Part shown: in pieces, positions 50,144 to 60,517 of the stretch
How the letters are laid out: every line of letters starts with the position of its first letter
How positions within the stretch are numbered: the stretch's first letter is position 1
Assembly (NCBI RefSeq): GCF_018881575.1
Contig: NZ_JACVQB010000001.1
Coordinates: forward strand, 110,986-174,985
DNA: 64,000 bases
Origin: Polynucleobacter sp. UK-Kesae-W10
GTDB taxonomy: Bacteria; Pseudomonadota; Gammaproteobacteria; Burkholderiales; Burkholderiaceae
Reading direction: 5' to 3'
Program-made: the position numbers and the translations under genes
Notes under the pieces: model-generated
The model's input: the letters and a program-made list of their open reading frames with translations, nothing else
Databases searched by the model: none
What the model was told of the DNA's origin: nothing

Positions 50144-50244
50144 CGCGGTTGCAATTAGCAAACTCTGGGGGTTACCTTAGAGCCCACTCCCTTCAAGCCT
50201 GGGGAAGTGCTGGGTATCAGCATTCCTTGCAACGCTCCTTGAAG
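50139..50244 (-). promoter_or_regulatory. SAH riboswitch aptamer upstream of ahcY
   Basis: On the minus strand the leader reads CTTCAAGGAGCGTTGCAAGG, then a hairpin (AATGCTG..CAGCACTT), then CCCAGGCTTGAAG. This is the conserved GAGCGYUGCRACG / CCAGGCUCGG pattern of SAH riboswitches, with P1 formed by CTTCAAG and CTTGAAG. The distal strand GCAACCGCGCTCGC can pair with GAGCGTTGC as the pseudoknot. SAH riboswitches turn on ahcY when SAH builds up (known). No covariance search could be run. Confidence 0.9.
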
Positions 50245-50245
50245 G

Positions 50246-50275
50246 TATGCCGTAATTGTAAACAATTACGGCATA
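50246..50275 (-). terminator. Perfect 14-bp inverted repeat between metK and the SAH riboswitch
   Basis: Arms TATGCCGTAATTGT and ACAATTACGGCATA with two central bases, 39 bp past the metK stop and directly before the aptamer P1. It probably ends metK transcription. No T-run follows; instead a -10-like TACAAT lies within it, so an operator or promoter role for ahcY is an alternative. Confidence 0.55.
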
Positions 50276-50313
50276 TTTCGCCTCAATACAGCTACAAACT
50301 ACGTATTTCCTAC

Positions 50314-51480
50314 TTACAGACCTGCTGCGGCACGTAATGCAGCCGCTTTATCTGTTTGCTCCCAAGTAAATTCTGGCTCTTCACGACCAAAGTGGCCATA
50401 AGCAGCAGTCTTCTTATAAATTGGTCGCAAGAGATTCAACATCTTCACGATGCCTTTAGGGCGCAAGTCAAAATGCTCAGACACCAATTGAGCGATCTTC
50501 TCATCTGAAATCTTGCCTGTACCGAAAGTGCTCACCATCACTGAAGTTGGTTTTGCAACACCAATCGCATAAGAAATTTGGATCAAGCATTTGCTTGCCA
50601 AGCCTGCCGCAACTACGTTCTTAGCAACATAACGGCCAGCGTAGGCAGCAGAGCGGTCAACCTTAGATGGGTCTTTACCAGAGAATGCGCCGCCGCCGTG
50701 AGGGGCTGCACCGCCATAGGTGTCCACAATAATTTTGCGTCCAGTTAAGCCGCAGTCACCTTGAGGGCCGCCGATAACAAAGCGACCTGTTGGATTCACC
50801 AAGAAGTTAATCGCACCTTTGATCAAATGCTTAGGCAATACTGGTTTGATGATTTCTTCGATAACCGCTTCACGCAATTTCTCGAGAGAAATATCTTCAT
50901 CGTGTTGGGTTGATAAAACAACTGTATCGATTGAGTCAGGCTTGCCATCTACATAACGTAATGTCACTTGTGACTTAGCGTCAGGGCGTAACCAGTTCAG
51001 GCGGCCATCACGGCGCAATTGAGACTGACGCTCTACCAAGCGATGTGACAAATGAATTGGTAATGGCATGAGCTCAGATGTTTCATCACAAGCATAGCCA
51101 AACATCAAACCTTGGTCGCCAGCGCCTTGATCTAAGCCGTCATCATGGGCTTTATCAACACCTTGAGCGATATCTGGACTTTGCTTATCGTATGCAACCA
51201 ATACTGCACAACCTTTGTAGTCGATACCGTAGGCAGTGTTGTCATAACCAATTTCACGCAAGGTATTGCGCGCCACTTGGATGTAGTCAACGTTTGCATT
51301 AGTAGTAATTTCACCTGCGAGGACTACTAAGCCGGTGTTACATAAAGTTTCTGCTGCAACGCGTGCAGTTGGATCTTGCGCCAAGATGGCGTCAAGAATC
51401 GAATCAGAAATTTGGTCAGCTACTTTATCGGGGTGGCCTTCAGAAACGGATTCTGAGGTGAAGAAGTAATCATTTGCCAT
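50314..51480 (-). CDS. metK: S-adenosylmethionine synthetase
   Basis: Makes SAM from methionine and ATP. 388 aa. [27 protein letters not shown] is the first signature; [16 protein letters not shown] and [27 protein letters not shown] are the other two. The end [24 protein letters not shown] is canonical. The start has AAAGGAAT upstream. ahcY follows in the same direction but with its own leader. The 211-bp upstream gap holds a structured leader. Confidence 0.97.
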   Translation of the reverse strand: MANDYFFTSESVSEGHPDKVADQISDSILDAILAQDPTARVAAETLCNTGLVVLAGEITTNANVDYIQVARNTLREIGYDNTAYGIDYKGCAVLVAYDKQSPDIAQGVDKAHDDGLDQGAGDQGLMFGYACDETSELMPLPIHLSHRLVERQSQLRRDGRLNWLRPDAKSQVTLRYVDGKPDSIDTVVLSTQHDEDISLEKLREAVIEEIIKPVLPKHLIKGAINFLVNPTGRFVIGGPQGDCGLTGRKIIVDTYGGAAPHGGGAFSGKDPSKVDRSAAYAGRYVAKNVVAAGLASKCLIQISYAIGVAKPTSVMVSTFGTGKISDEKIAQLVSEHFDLRPKGIVKMLNLLRPIYKKTAAYGHFGREEPEFTWEQTDKAAALRAAAGL

Positions 51481-51514
51481 TGCATATTCCTTTAAAAATT
51501 AACACGATCTATGG

Positions 51515-51585
51515 GACAACTCGACGTGCCAGGAACCACAACGGCGACGCTTTAGCAGAATTTTTGAATCGCCCTGCAAGTTGTC
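51515..51585 (-). promoter_or_regulatory. Structured leader of metK, class unknown
   Basis: On the minus strand GACAACTTG (51585-51577) can pair with CGAGTTGTC (51523-51515), a 9-bp stem with one G-U. It encloses a second 5-bp stem GGCGA/TCGCC (51573-51569 with 51547-51543), and holds the loop AAAAATTCTGCTAAAGCG. The element ends 35 bp before the metK start and 24 bp before its ribosome site. It does not match SAM-I, SAM-II or SAM-III as I remember them. Confidence 0.45.
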
Positions 51586-51691
51586 TTAACTCAGCGATAT
51601 TTGAATTTTAGCGAAAAAGGTAAATTTCAGCAAGAAAAGGCTAGTTATCCACTTTCTACCGAATCGCTACAGCATTGAATATCATTGGGGG

Positions 51692-52552
51692 GTGCGAAAA
51701 CTCCTTCTCAAAATTGGCCTAAATATGATTGCTGTGCTTCCCCTTGCGGCAGTGCAGGTATTAGGTTCATTACTGGGCATGCTTGCTTATGTGGGTTCAC
51801 AACAATATCGCTCGCTTTTCAGGCCTCAATATGAGTCTGTAGTGAATACTCGCAAACTTCCACTCGAGCTGTGGAAGGCAATCAGGGCATCTGGCATGCT
51901 GTTTTCAGACAGTCTTTGGATTTGGCGCAATCCCCAAAAAGCACTTCAGTTGGTTGAGGTACAAAACTGGGACTTAGTTGAATCTGCCATTAACGAAGGA
52001 CATGGGCTAGTGATGCTCACACCCCACCTTGGCGGCTTCGAAATTATTCCGCGCGTCTTAGCGCAACATTTCCCTGCAACGATTTTGTATCGTCCTTCCC
52101 GCCAAGAGTGGCTCAACGAAGTTGTTGAAGAGGGTCGCGCTTACCCGAATATGCATTTCGTCCCGACCAATCTCCATGGTGTGCGCCAAATGACTAGAGC
52201 ACTCACACGTGGAGAGGCTATTGGCATTCTTCCAGACCAAGTGCCCAGCGGGGGAGAAGGGGTCTGGGTTCCCTTCTTTGGGCGCCCTGCCTATACAACC
52301 CCCTTGCCAGCACGCCTTGCTAACCGCAATAGCACGCCCGTCATTATGTTTACTGCAAAACGAAAAGGTATTGGCAATGGCTGGCTAATGCAGGCCACGC
52401 GTCTTGCACCCTTCTCTGAAGACGCTAGCGTTGCTGCGGCTGAACTCAATGTAGCAATCGAGAACGCTGTTCTTATTGCACCAGAGCAATTTATTTGGTC
52501 CTATAACCGCTATAAGCATCCAGCTGGTGCAGAATTGCCACCAAGCGCCTAA
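51692..52552 (+). CDS. LpxL/HtrB-family lipid A acyltransferase, first copy
   Basis: 286 aa from GTG with GGGGG upstream. An N-terminal membrane helix (LNMIAVLPLAAVQVLGSLLGMLAYVG) is followed by the acyltransferase motif MLTPHLGGFEI with the H-x4-E pair. ILPDQVPSGGEGVWVPFFGRPAYTTPLPARLA is family-typical. Adds a secondary acyl chain to lipid A at the inner membrane. It is followed by a second copy 22 bp later; which adds which chain cannot be told. Confidence 0.88.
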   Translation: MRKLLLKIGLNMIAVLPLAAVQVLGSLLGMLAYVGSQQYRSLFRPQYESVVNTRKLPLELWKAIRASGMLFSDSLWIWRNPQKALQLVEVQNWDLVESAINEGHGLVMLTPHLGGFEIIPRVLAQHFPATILYRPSRQEWLNEVVEEGRAYPNMHFVPTNLHGVRQMTRALTRGEAIGILPDQVPSGGEGVWVPFFGRPAYTTPLPARLANRNSTPVIMFTAKRKGIGNGWLMQATRLAPFSEDASVAAAELNVAIENAVLIAPEQFIWSYNRYKHPAGAELPPSA

Positions 52553-52574
52553 TTCAATCGTTATCATTTTTAGA

Positions 52575-53474
52575 ATGGTCTGGTTATCTAACCTCTTCAA
52601 TTTCTTGGCGCTCAGTCTCCTGCGCCTGTTTGCCTTTTTGCCATATGCCCTAACCATCTATGTTGGCTACGGTTTAGGCTGGCTAGCTGCCCATATTCCC
52701 AATAGCCGCGCGAAGGTTGTGAAAACCAATTTGCGCCTGTGCTTTCCCAATCTTAGCGAACCAGAAATTGATGCTCTCGCACTTGAGCACTGGAAATTAT
52801 TTGGACGCAGCGTACTTGAACGCAGCCGTATTTGGCTGGGCAGCGGACGTCAAATCACTGACATTGTCACAATCGATTCTGCAATTACTCTAGGCGATCG
52901 CAAACCGCGCCTATTGATCAACCCCCATTTTGTTGGACTTGAGGGGGGCTTTATGGCTCTATCAGTATTAGCAAGTCAGCATGATTGGCCAAGAGGTGCC
53001 GGCCTTTACCAAAATATGAAGAATCCTTTTTTCAATCAAAAGATGATTGAGTGGAGAAACCGTTTTGGTGGCAAATCGATTGAAAGACAAAGCCGACTAC
53101 GCGACCTCATTCGAGAAATTCAAACGGGTAACTTTATTTTTATTGCTCCCGATATTGACTTGGGGCCACGCGATTCAGTCTTTGTCCCGTTCTTTGGCAT
53201 TCAGACCAATACCATTACCTCTGTATCTCGCTTAGCCAAACTCAGTGGAGCGGAAGTATGCCTGATGACGACCACTCTGAATGAGGATCGCAAAGCGTAT
53301 ACCTGCCATATCAGCGAGCCATTACCAAATTTTCCCAGCGATGATGTGGAGAAAGATACGGCCCGATTAAATCAATACATTGAAGAGCTTGTTCGAGAAA
53401 GGCCAGCGGAGTACTATTGGGTACATAAACGCTTTAAACATCGCCCTCCTGGCGAACCAAGCCTTTACGATTAA
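52575..53474 (+). CDS. LpxL/HtrB-family lipid A acyltransferase, second copy
   Basis: 299 aa from the ATG at 52575. N-terminal helix region [33 protein letters not shown], typical of LpxL, then [17 protein letters not shown] with the H-x4-E pair and [23 protein letters not shown]-terminal [20 protein letters not shown] matches LpxL (WVHKRFKTRP). It is diverged from the copy upstream, so the pair probably adds two different chains. Confidence 0.9.
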   Translation: MVWLSNLFNFLALSLLRLFAFLPYALTIYVGYGLGWLAAHIPNSRAKVVKTNLRLCFPNLSEPEIDALALEHWKLFGRSVLERSRIWLGSGRQITDIVTIDSAITLGDRKPRLLINPHFVGLEGGFMALSVLASQHDWPRGAGLYQNMKNPFFNQKMIEWRNRFGGKSIERQSRLRDLIREIQTGNFIFIAPDIDLGPRDSVFVPFFGIQTNTITSVSRLAKLSGAEVCLMTTTLNEDRKAYTCHISEPLPNFPSDDVEKDTARLNQYIEELVRERPAEYYWVHKRFKHRPPGEPSLYD

Positions 53475-53484
53475 TGAGATTTTT

Positions 53485-54387
53485 TTGAGCACATCTTCAA
53501 GCCATACCGGACGCAAATTGCGCTTCACCAAAATGCATGGTGCGGGGAATGATTTCATCGTACTAAATGGTATTGATCAAGATCTCAGCAACATCACTCG
53601 TGAGCAATGGCAAGCCTTGGCACACCGTCAATTTGGCATTGGCGCCGATCAAATTCTGCTCGTAGAAAAAGCGACTCGTCCCGATGCTGATTTTCGGTAT
53701 CGCATTTTTAATGCCGATGGTGGCGAGGTTGAGCAATGTGGCAATGGCTCTCGCTGCTTTGTACGCTTTGTATTAGATCAAGGGCTTTCTGACAAGAACC
53801 CATTACGAGTAGAAGTGGCCCACACCGTACTCACTCTCAAGTCTCATGCCGATGGTCAAGTTGAGGTGAATATGGGTGCGCCAATTTTTGAACATGCTGC
53901 GATTCCATTTGATGCAACTGGCATCGCAAGCATGCAAGAGTTTCAAGAAGTGCTCTATGCCCTGCCTTTAGATTACCCAGCCACCCATGACAGCTTCGTC
54001 GGCGTTCTCTCTATGGGCAATCCTCATGCCGTTCAAGTCGTGGGCGATCTTGAAAGCGCGCCGGTTCTTCAAGAGGGCCCTGAAATTGAAAAACATCCAG
54101 CCTTTCCAAAAAGGGTAAATGCTGGGTACATGCAGATTGTGAACCGCAATGAAATTCAATTGCGTGTTTATGAGCGCGGTGCAGGGGAGACTCTGGCATG
54201 CGGTACTGGCGCCTGCGCAGCGGTAGTTTCAGGAATTCGAAGAGGCCTGCTGGACTCTCCAGTCAAAGTGCATACGCGTGGTGGCGACCTCCAGATTGCT
54301 TGGGGCGGCATCGTCAATGGTGTTTCACAACCCGTCATCATGACAGGCCCAGCGGTGACTGTATTTGAAGGCGAAACCGAAATCTAA
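53485..54387 (+). CDS. dapF: Diaminopimelate epimerase
   Basis: 300 aa from a TTG at 53485; the conserved part starts [18 protein letters not shown]. Converts LL- to meso-diaminopimelate for lysine and peptidoglycan. The two catalytic cysteines are in [11 protein letters not shown] and [11 protein letters not shown] longer frame upstream overlaps the acyltransferase and has no matching residues. A TTG at 53518 is another possible start. Ends in an inverted repeat shared with pyrE. Confidence 0.94.
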   Translation: MSTSSSHTGRKLRFTKMHGAGNDFIVLNGIDQDLSNITREQWQALAHRQFGIGADQILLVEKATRPDADFRYRIFNADGGEVEQCGNGSRCFVRFVLDQGLSDKNPLRVEVAHTVLTLKSHADGQVEVNMGAPIFEHAAIPFDATGIASMQEFQEVLYALPLDYPATHDSFVGVLSMGNPHAVQVVGDLESAPVLQEGPEIEKHPAFPKRVNAGYMQIVNRNEIQLRVYERGAGETLACGTGACAAVVSGIRRGLLDSPVKVHTRGGDLQIAWGGIVNGVSQPVIMTGPAVTVFEGETEI

Positions 54388-54413
54388 GAACGTTGCCTTG
54401 CTTGTTCTTAGAT
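54382..54413. terminator. Perfect inverted repeat at the convergent dapF/pyrE junction
   Basis: 10-bp perfect arms ATCTAAGAAC and GTTCTTAGAT around 12 bases. It spans the dapF stop codon (plus) and the pyrE stop codon (minus), so it can serve both transcripts. Confidence 0.5.
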
Positions 54414-55076
54414 ACCGTATTTCTCGCGATACGCTTTTACAGCGGGCAAATAATTCGTTAGCTGACTATCGCTTGAAGCAGTCAAGAAGGCCATCAAACC
54501 AGTAAGGTTCGCTATAGAAATTACTGGCAAACCAAACTCTTGCTCAACAGCTTGTACTGCTGACTTGTCCCCAATATCAATCGCGGTTCCGGATCTCTCC
54601 ATACGATCGAGTGCAATCAATACTGCTGCAGGCTCAGCACCCGCTTTACGAATCAAATCCACAGACTCTCTTACCGAGGTTCCCGCCGAAATCACATCAT
54701 CCACAATGATGACTTTGCCCTTCACGGGCGCACCAACTAATACGCCGCCCTCACCATGGTCCTTGGCTTCTTTGCGGTTATAGGCATAAGGCACATTAAT
54801 GCCATCATTCGCCAAAGCAATAGCCGTTGCAGCTGCGAGCGTAATACCCTTGTAAGCAGGCCCATAGAGCATGTCGAATGAAATTTTGGATTCTTGCAGT
54901 GCTTTTGCGTAATAACGACCTAGGGCGCTAAGACGAGCACCATCGTTAAATTCGCCAGCATTAAAGAAATAAGGCGAGAGTCTGCCTGCTTTAGTTTTAA
55001 ACTCCCCGAAGGACAAAACCTTTGCCTCCAAGGCAAAACGAATAAAGTTATCTTGATTTGAATTATTTGAGCTCAT
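54408..55076 (-). CDS. pyrE: Orotate phosphoribosyltransferase
   Basis: 222 aa. Adds PRPP to orotate in pyrimidine synthesis. [24 protein letters not shown] and [19 protein letters not shown] are orotate-site motifs; [21 protein letters not shown] is the PRPP motif. It is divergent from xth with only 8 bp between the start codons. Confidence 0.96.
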   Translation of the reverse strand: MSSNNSNQDNFIRFALEAKVLSFGEFKTKAGRLSPYFFNAGEFNDGARLSALGRYYAKALQESKISFDMLYGPAYKGITLAAATAIALANDGINVPYAYNRKEAKDHGEGGVLVGAPVKGKVIIVDDVISAGTSVRESVDLIRKAGAEPAAVLIALDRMERSGTAIDIGDKSAVQAVEQEFGLPVISIANLTGLMAFLTASSDSQLTNYLPAVKAYREKYGI

Positions 55077-55084
55077 AGGCCTAC

Positions 55085-55867
55085 ATGTTACGCATCATTT
55101 CCGCGAACCTCAACGGTATCCGTTCAGCAGTCAAAAAAGGCTTTCTACCTTGGGCTATTCAGCAAAAAGCGGACTTTATCTGCATGCAGGAACTTAAAGC
55201 CCAGCGTGATGATTTAGAAGACGCTATTTTGAATCCTGATGGCTTGCACGGTTTTTTTCATCATGCCGAGAAAAAAGGCTACAGCGGTTGTGGAATCTAT
55301 ACACCCCATCAACCAGATGAAGTCTTATATGGCTATGGCAACGAGGAATTTGATGCTGAAGGGCGATATGTAGAAGCGCGCTTTAAGGGGCTTTCCGTCA
55401 TTTCCGTGTACATGCCCTCTGGATCGAGCTCACCAGAGCGTCAAGAGGCCAAATATCGCTATTTGGATAGCTTCTTGCCTCACCTAATAGCGCTAAAAAA
55501 ATCGGGTCGTGAAATCGTGCTGTGTGGAGATGTAAATATTGCTCATCATGAGATCGATCTCAAAAACTGGAAGGGCAATCTGAAGAACTCTGGCTTTTTG
55601 CCAGAAGAGCGCGCCTGGCTTACCAATCTTTTTGACAAGGTGGGCTATGTAGACGTGTATCGCACATTAGAGCCGCAAGCGAGTGAATCCTGTTACACCT
55701 GGTGGAGCAATCGCGGCCAAGCCTATGCCAAGAACGTCGGATGGCGAATTGACTATCACATCAGCACACCGGGGATTGCTGCGACCGCCAAGAAAACCGC
55801 TGTGTATAAGGATGAGCGCTTTTCCGACCATGCGCCGCTGACGGTGGACTACGACTGGAAGCTTTAA
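55085..55867 (+). CDS. xth: Exodeoxyribonuclease III / AP endonuclease
   Basis: 260 aa. [23 protein letters not shown] opens the EEP fold; CMQELKAQ has the metal-binding glutamate, SVYMPSGSS follows, [17 protein letters not shown] holds the catalytic Asp/Asn, and the C-terminal [12 protein letters not shown] the histidine. Repairs abasic sites in DNA. Convergent with ampG. Confidence 0.95.
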   Translation: MLRIISANLNGIRSAVKKGFLPWAIQQKADFICMQELKAQRDDLEDAILNPDGLHGFFHHAEKKGYSGCGIYTPHQPDEVLYGYGNEEFDAEGRYVEARFKGLSVISVYMPSGSSSPERQEAKYRYLDSFLPHLIALKKSGREIVLCGDVNIAHHEIDLKNWKGNLKNSGFLPEERAWLTNLFDKVGYVDVYRTLEPQASESCYTWWSNRGQAYAKNVGWRIDYHISTPGIAATAKKTAVYKDERFSDHAPLTVDYDWKL

Positions 55868-55886
55868 AAAGTAAGTTCTTAAGGTG

Positions 55887-57200
55887 CTAGTCTTTTTGAA
55901 CTTGCACAACCTTAAAGTGAATCGTCGCCCAAATTAAAATGAGTACGGGCGCGCCAATAATCGCGGTGCCGTAAAAGAAAGTCTGATACCCAAAGTTGTC
56001 AACAAAGACGCCGGAGAAGCCTGCCAACCATTTGGGTAATAGCAACATCATTGAACTAAATAGCGCGTACTGAGTAGCCGAGTAGCGAATGTTGGTAAGC
56101 GAAGATAAAAATGCAATGAAGGCAGCACTGGCTATGCCAGAACTTAAATTATCGGCCGAGATCACCCAAATCAAACCCTGTAAATCATGGCCTTGATTTG
56201 CAAGCCAGGCAAACAATAAATTGCTCACCGCCGACAGCACTGCACCCAAAAACAAAATACGTAGAACACCAAAACGTAGCGTCAATACCCCGCCCACAAA
56301 AGCGCCCACTAAAGTCATCACCACACCAAATACTTTGCTCACCGCTGCCACCTCGTCTTTGGTGTAGCCCATATCGACATAAAAAGGGTTGGCCATGATG
56401 CCCATCACCACGTCACTAATACGATAGATCGCAATTAAAGACAAAATCAAAACAGCATGCCAACCGTAGCGTTTAATAAAATCTGCAAAAGGCTCAACCA
56501 AGGTTTGATACAGCCATGCTTTTGCATCACGAGCCTTGGCTAGCTCATAGCGCGCAGGCTCCGTACTAAATAAAGTTGTCAGCACACCAACGCCAATAGA
56601 AGCAGCCATACAAAGATAGGCAAACTGCCATGCGCCAGCATCATAGCCGCTACCGGTTTCGGCCCTAGCTGCCAACCATAAGACACCTGCACCAGCCCAT
56701 ATTAAGGCGAGTCGATATCCTGTTTGGTAGGTAGCCGCAAGAGCAGCTTGATGGTCGCTATTTGCAGACTCAATGCGGAAAGCGTCCAAAGCGATATCTT
56801 GAGTTGCCGACCCAAATGCTACAAGCAACGCACACCAAACAATGGAATTGAGTGCAAGCTTGGGATCTAGAGTCGACATGCCGACTAAACCCAAGATGAT
56901 AAGTGCTTGCGCAAAAATGAGCCAACTTCTACGGCGGCCCAATAACTTGGTCAGCAGCGGTATCTGTAAGCGATCGACCAAAGGTGCCCAAACCCACTTA
57001 AATGCATAGATCAGGCCAACCCAAGTTAAGTATCCAATCGTGCTGCGATCGATTCCTGCCTCACGCAACCAAAAGCTGAGGGTCCCCAGAATCAACAATA
57101 AAGGGAGGCCAGCCGAGAAACCCAGAAATAGCATGCGCAGACAAGGCCATTCGAGGTACACCCGAAAGTCTTTTAGCCAAGATTGGACTGCAGTCAACAC
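55887..57200 (-). CDS. ampG: AmpG-type muropeptide permease
   Basis: 437 aa major-facilitator protein with twelve predicted helices. LRMLFLGFSAGLPLLLILGTLSFWLREAGIDRSTIGYLTWVGLIYAFKWVWAPLVDR is the family signature. ATQDIALDAFRIE and FIAFLSSLTNIRYSATQYALFSS are also typical. Imports anhydromuropeptides for wall recycling, matching the slt gene in the same window. Last gene of the dksA-argB-slmA-metX-metW-ampG run; 15 bp after metW. Confidence 0.92.
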   Translation of the reverse strand: MLTAVQSWLKDFRVYLEWPCLRMLFLGFSAGLPLLLILGTLSFWLREAGIDRSTIGYLTWVGLIYAFKWVWAPLVDRLQIPLLTKLLGRRRSWLIFAQALIILGLVGMSTLDPKLALNSIVWCALLVAFGSATQDIALDAFRIESANSDHQAALAATYQTGYRLALIWAGAGVLWLAARAETGSGYDAGAWQFAYLCMAASIGVGVLTTLFSTEPARYELAKARDAKAWLYQTLVEPFADFIKRYGWHAVLILSLIAIYRISDVVMGIMANPFYVDMGYTKDEVAAVSKVFGVVMTLVGAFVGGVLTLRFGVLRILFLGAVLSAVSNLLFAWLANQGHDLQGLIWVISADNLSSGIASAAFIAFLSSLTNIRYSATQYALFSSMMLLLPKWLAGFSGVFVDNFGYQTFFYGTAIIGAPVLILIWATIHFKVVQVQKD

Positions 57201-57215
57201 CTGAATATTGTTAAT

Positions 57216-57809
57216 CTATGCGCGACGAACACGGAACAGCGCAAGACTGCCAAAAAGGTTGGGTAGCAAGGTGACCTTACGACCATCATGCAAAATGCAT
57301 TGGTCTACCACTTTCAAACCAAGACTTGAGGCGAGCCTCTCGAAATCAGCCACAGTTAATACACGCACATTGGGTGTGTTGTACCACTGATAAGGAAGAC
57401 TCTTGGAGACAGGCATATGTCCCAGCGCTACCGCCAAACGATGAGACCAATGTCCAAAGTTTGGAAAAGAAACGATAGATTCTTTTCCAACACGCACGAC
57501 TTCACGCAAGATTTTTTCTGTTTGATGAATAGTTTGTACGGTTTGTGACAAGACCACCGTATCAAAACTATTGTCTTCAAATAAGGCCAAGCCGCCCTCT
57601 AAGTCTTGCTGGATAACGTTAAGACCTTTTTGCACACAAGACAATACTCGTGCATCATCAATCTCTACACCATAGGCATGCACGGGTTTTTGCTTTTGCA
57701 AAAACTCCAAGAAGCTACCATCGCCACAACCTAGATCGAGCACCTGACTATTGGGCGCGATCCAATCAGCGATAGCCTGGAAGTCGGCACGTTTATTCAC
57801 ATGCATCAT
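57216..57809 (-). CDS. metW: MetW methyltransferase-like partner of MetX
   Basis: 197 aa. The SAM site is [16 protein letters not shown], and [37 protein letters not shown] is diagnostic of MetW. It is needed with MetX for homoserine acylation in several proteobacteria, and shares a 4-bp overlap (ATGA) with metX. Start uncertain by one ATG. Confidence 0.94.
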   Translation of the reverse strand: MMHVNKRADFQAIADWIAPNSQVLDLGCGDGSFLEFLQKQKPVHAYGVEIDDARVLSCVQKGLNVIQQDLEGGLALFEDNSFDTVVLSQTVQTIHQTEKILREVVRVGKESIVSFPNFGHWSHRLAVALGHMPVSKSLPYQWYNTPNVRVLTVADFERLASSLGLKVVDQCILHDGRKVTLLPNLFGSLALFRVRRA

Positions 57810-58945
57810 GAGCGTACCTCGCGCATCTTATTGAAATAGGCTCTGACCAAATTGTGATAACGCTCGTCATCTAACAAGAAAGCATCGTGGCCATGAGGCG
57901 CATCAATTTCTGCATAGGTAACTTCACTCTTATTGCTAAGCAAAGACTGCACAATCTCACGACTACGATTGGGCGGGAAGCGCCAATCAGTTGAGAAACT
58001 CACGACTAGAAACTTTGCATGTACCTCTGCTAAGGCGCGGTTCAAACTGCCGTCATAACGACGTGAAGGATCAAAATAATCCAGGGCACGTGTAATTAAG
58101 AGGTAGGTATTAGCATCAAAGTAGGTGGAGAATTTGTCGCCTTGGTGACGCAAATAACTTTCGACTTCAAATTCAACATCAAAGCTAAAGCGGTAGTCGT
58201 TCGACTCACCATTTGGACGCTGCAATTCCCGGCCAAATTTTTCAGCCATATCGTCATCTGATAAGTAGGTGATATGACCAACCATGCGAGCTAAACGTAA
58301 GCCACGCTTTGGCACCACACCATGTTCATAATAGTTGCCACCGTGGAAGTCTGGGTCAGAAAGAATCGCATTGCGCGCTACTTCATTAAATGCAATATTT
58401 TGTGCGCTCAATTTTGGCGTCGAAGCAATCACCACGCAATGGTCAAGACGTTTAGGAAACTGGATCGCCCAAGCCATTGCTTGCATGCCACCCAAACTTC
58501 CACCCATCACTGCAGCAAACTTACGAATGCCCAACTTGTCTGCCAAACGGGCCTGAGTATTTACCCAGTCTTCTACAGTTACTACTGGAAAATCGGCGCC
58601 ATATGGCTTGCCGGTAGCAGGATTAATGCTCATGGGTCCAGTAGACCCAAAACAAGAACCCAAATTATTAATTCCGATAACAAAAAAATGATTGGTGTCT
58701 ACTGGCTTACCAGGACCAATCATGTTGTCCCACCAACCAATGTCTTCAGGATTATCAGGACTCGGGCCAGCAACATGGTGAGAAGCATTGAGCGCATGAC
58801 AAATGAGCACTGCATTACTTTTATCGGCATTGAGCTTGCCGTAGGTTTCTATAACTAAGTCATAACCAGACAAGATAGCGCCACTTTGCAAAGGCAAGGG
58901 CTCAGCAAAGTGAATGGTGTTTCTAGAGAGATGTAGCTCGCTCAT
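57806..58945 (-). CDS. metX: Homoserine O-acyltransferase
   Basis: 379 aa alpha/beta hydrolase-fold enzyme activating homoserine for methionine synthesis. [23 protein letters not shown], the nucleophile [13 protein letters not shown], and [12 protein letters not shown] with the catalytic histidine are present. Whether it uses acetyl- or succinyl-CoA cannot be told reliably by eye. Its first 4 bp overlap the TetR gene upstream, and metW follows. Confidence 0.94.
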   Translation of the reverse strand: MSELHLSRNTIHFAEPLPLQSGAILSGYDLVIETYGKLNADKSNAVLICHALNASHHVAGPSPDNPEDIGWWDNMIGPGKPVDTNHFFVIGINNLGSCFGSTGPMSINPATGKPYGADFPVVTVEDWVNTQARLADKLGIRKFAAVMGGSLGGMQAMAWAIQFPKRLDHCVVIASTPKLSAQNIAFNEVARNAILSDPDFHGGNYYEHGVVPKRGLRLARMVGHITYLSDDDMAEKFGRELQRPNGESNDYRFSFDVEFEVESYLRHQGDKFSTYFDANTYLLITRALDYFDPSRRYDGSLNRALAEVHAKFLVVSFSTDWRFPPNRSREIVQSLLSNKSEVTYAEIDAPHGHDAFLLDDERYHNLVRAYFNKMREVRS

Positions 58946-59592
58946 TCTGACAGGAGAAGGCGCAAGCTAACATCGGAGGCCTCTGTAGGCAGCTTCTTAA
59001 ATCCGCTGCGGGCAAAACGATGCCACCGGCCCAATACAAAACTCATCAACATGGCGGCACGAATACCGACTTCTTCTTGGCCCAACTTGGCCCAATTACC
59101 ACCTTGAGTTTGAGCAATGCGCAAGGCTTGCTTCAAAGAAGCCTCTACGCGATCTAAAACCTGTGTAATGCGCTCTTGCAAGCGATCATCCTCTTGTAAC
59201 AACGCATCCCCCAATAAAACGCGCGTCATACCGGGATTTTTCTCAGCAAAGTAAAGAAGCATCTGCAAAATGCCGCGGGCCTGCGCAAGCCCTGATTCTT
59301 CCTTTTGATTAATCTGATTAATCAAACCAAATACGGTTTGCTCAATGAAAGAAATCAAGCCTTCAAACATCTGGGCCTTACTCGCAAAATGACGATATAA
59401 AGCTGCTTCAGAAACATCAATCTTGGCCGCCAATGCAGCAGTAGTAACGCGCTCCCCTTTTGGGTTTTGCAACATCTCTGCGAGCACTTGCAAAATCTGT
59501 AAGCGACGCTCGCCGGGACGCGGACGCTTGCGTGTCTTGCCAGCGTCAGCGCTCGTGCTGTCGATATCTGCCGGTTCTAGAGATTCACGCAT
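58942..59592 (-). CDS. slmA: SlmA-like TetR-family protein
   Basis: 216 aa. A helix-turn-helix in [43 protein letters not shown], which matches the SlmA nucleoid-occlusion factor ([19 protein letters not shown]). The C-terminal ligand-type domain is all-helical. SlmA binds chromosomal sites and blocks FtsZ over DNA. Because it is translationally coupled to metX by 4 bp, a local regulatory role is an alternative. It lies 10 bp after argB. Confidence 0.82.
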   Translation of the reverse strand: MRESLEPADIDSTSADAGKTRKRPRPGERRLQILQVLAEMLQNPKGERVTTAALAAKIDVSEAALYRHFASKAQMFEGLISFIEQTVFGLINQINQKEESGLAQARGILQMLLYFAEKNPGMTRVLLGDALLQEDDRLQERITQVLDRVEASLKQALRIAQTQGGNWAKLGQEEVGIRAAMLMSFVLGRWHRFARSGFKKLPTEASDVSLRLLLSE

Positions 59593-59602
59593 GTAGATTT
59601 GC

Positions 59603-60505
59603 TTATCGAGAACGAATCATTGTGCCGAACGCCTGTTCGGTCAAAATTTCTAACAACAAGGAATGTTCAATTCGGCCATCAATGATGTGAACTGAATTCA
59701 CACCACTCTTAGCCGCATCTAAAGCAGAAGAGATCTTAGGCAACATACCACCCGAAATCGTGCCATCAGCAAACAATGCGTCGATTTCTCTTGCTGTTAA
59801 ATCCGTTAACAACTTGCCGTCTTTATCCATCACGCCAGGGATGTTCGTCATCATGACCAACTTCTCTGCATGCAAGATCTCTGCCATCTTGCCAGCCACT
59901 AAGTCAGCATTAATGTTGTAGGCCTGACCCTCTGCACTAAAACCAATTGGCGAAATGACTGGAATAAACGCATCGTCTTGCAAAGCCTTAACTACCGCTG
60001 GATTAATTGCTTCAATCTCGCCTACAAAACCAATATCCACCTTCTTGCCTGGCTCCGTATCGCTAGGAATCATCATTTTCTTAGCGTGAATTAAGCCACC
60101 ATCTTTACCGGTTAAACCCACTGCCTGACCGCCAAAGTGGTTAATCAGCATCACGATGTCTTGCTGTACTTCTCCGCCCAAGACCCATTCAACGACTTCC
60201 ATCGTCTCTTCATCGGTGACGCGCATACCTTGAATAAAGGTCCCGGTCTTACCAATCTTTTTGAGGGCTTCATCAATTTGTGGGCCACCGCCGTGAACAA
60301 CCACAGGGTTCATACCAACCAATTTGAGCAAAATGACATCGCGCGCAAAACTCTCTTTGAGGCGCTCTTCTACCATCGCATTTCCACCGTATTTAATAAC
60401 GATGGTCTTGCCGTGATAGGCGCGGATATAAGGCAATGCCTCAGCAAGAATCTCCGCCTTTAATAAAGGCGAAATATCACTAATAGTTGTTAGATGCTTA
60501 GTCAT
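59603..60505 (-). CDS. argB: Acetylglutamate kinase
   Basis: 300 aa. Phosphorylates N-acetylglutamate in arginine synthesis. [52 protein letters not shown] is the signature, with [11 protein letters not shown] and [50 protein letters not shown]. Belongs to the long, N-terminally extended type usually inhibited by arginine. 12 bp after dksA. Confidence 0.96.
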   Translation of the reverse strand: MTKHLTTISDISPLLKAEILAEALPYIRAYHGKTIVIKYGGNAMVEERLKESFARDVILLKLVGMNPVVVHGGGPQIDEALKKIGKTGTFIQGMRVTDEETMEVVEWVLGGEVQQDIVMLINHFGGQAVGLTGKDGGLIHAKKMMIPSDTEPGKKVDIGFVGEIEAINPAVVKALQDDAFIPVISPIGFSAEGQAYNINADLVAGKMAEILHAEKLVMMTNIPGVMDKDGKLLTDLTAREIDALFADGTISGGMLPKISSALDAAKSGVNSVHIIDGRIEHSLLLEILTEQAFGTMIRSR

Positions 60506-60517
60506 TACAAATGAAAT

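Noticed and set aside
50149-50337. Small plus-strand open frame between metK and ahcY
   Set aside because: It is the reverse complement of the SAH riboswitch and hairpins, which explain the sequence better.
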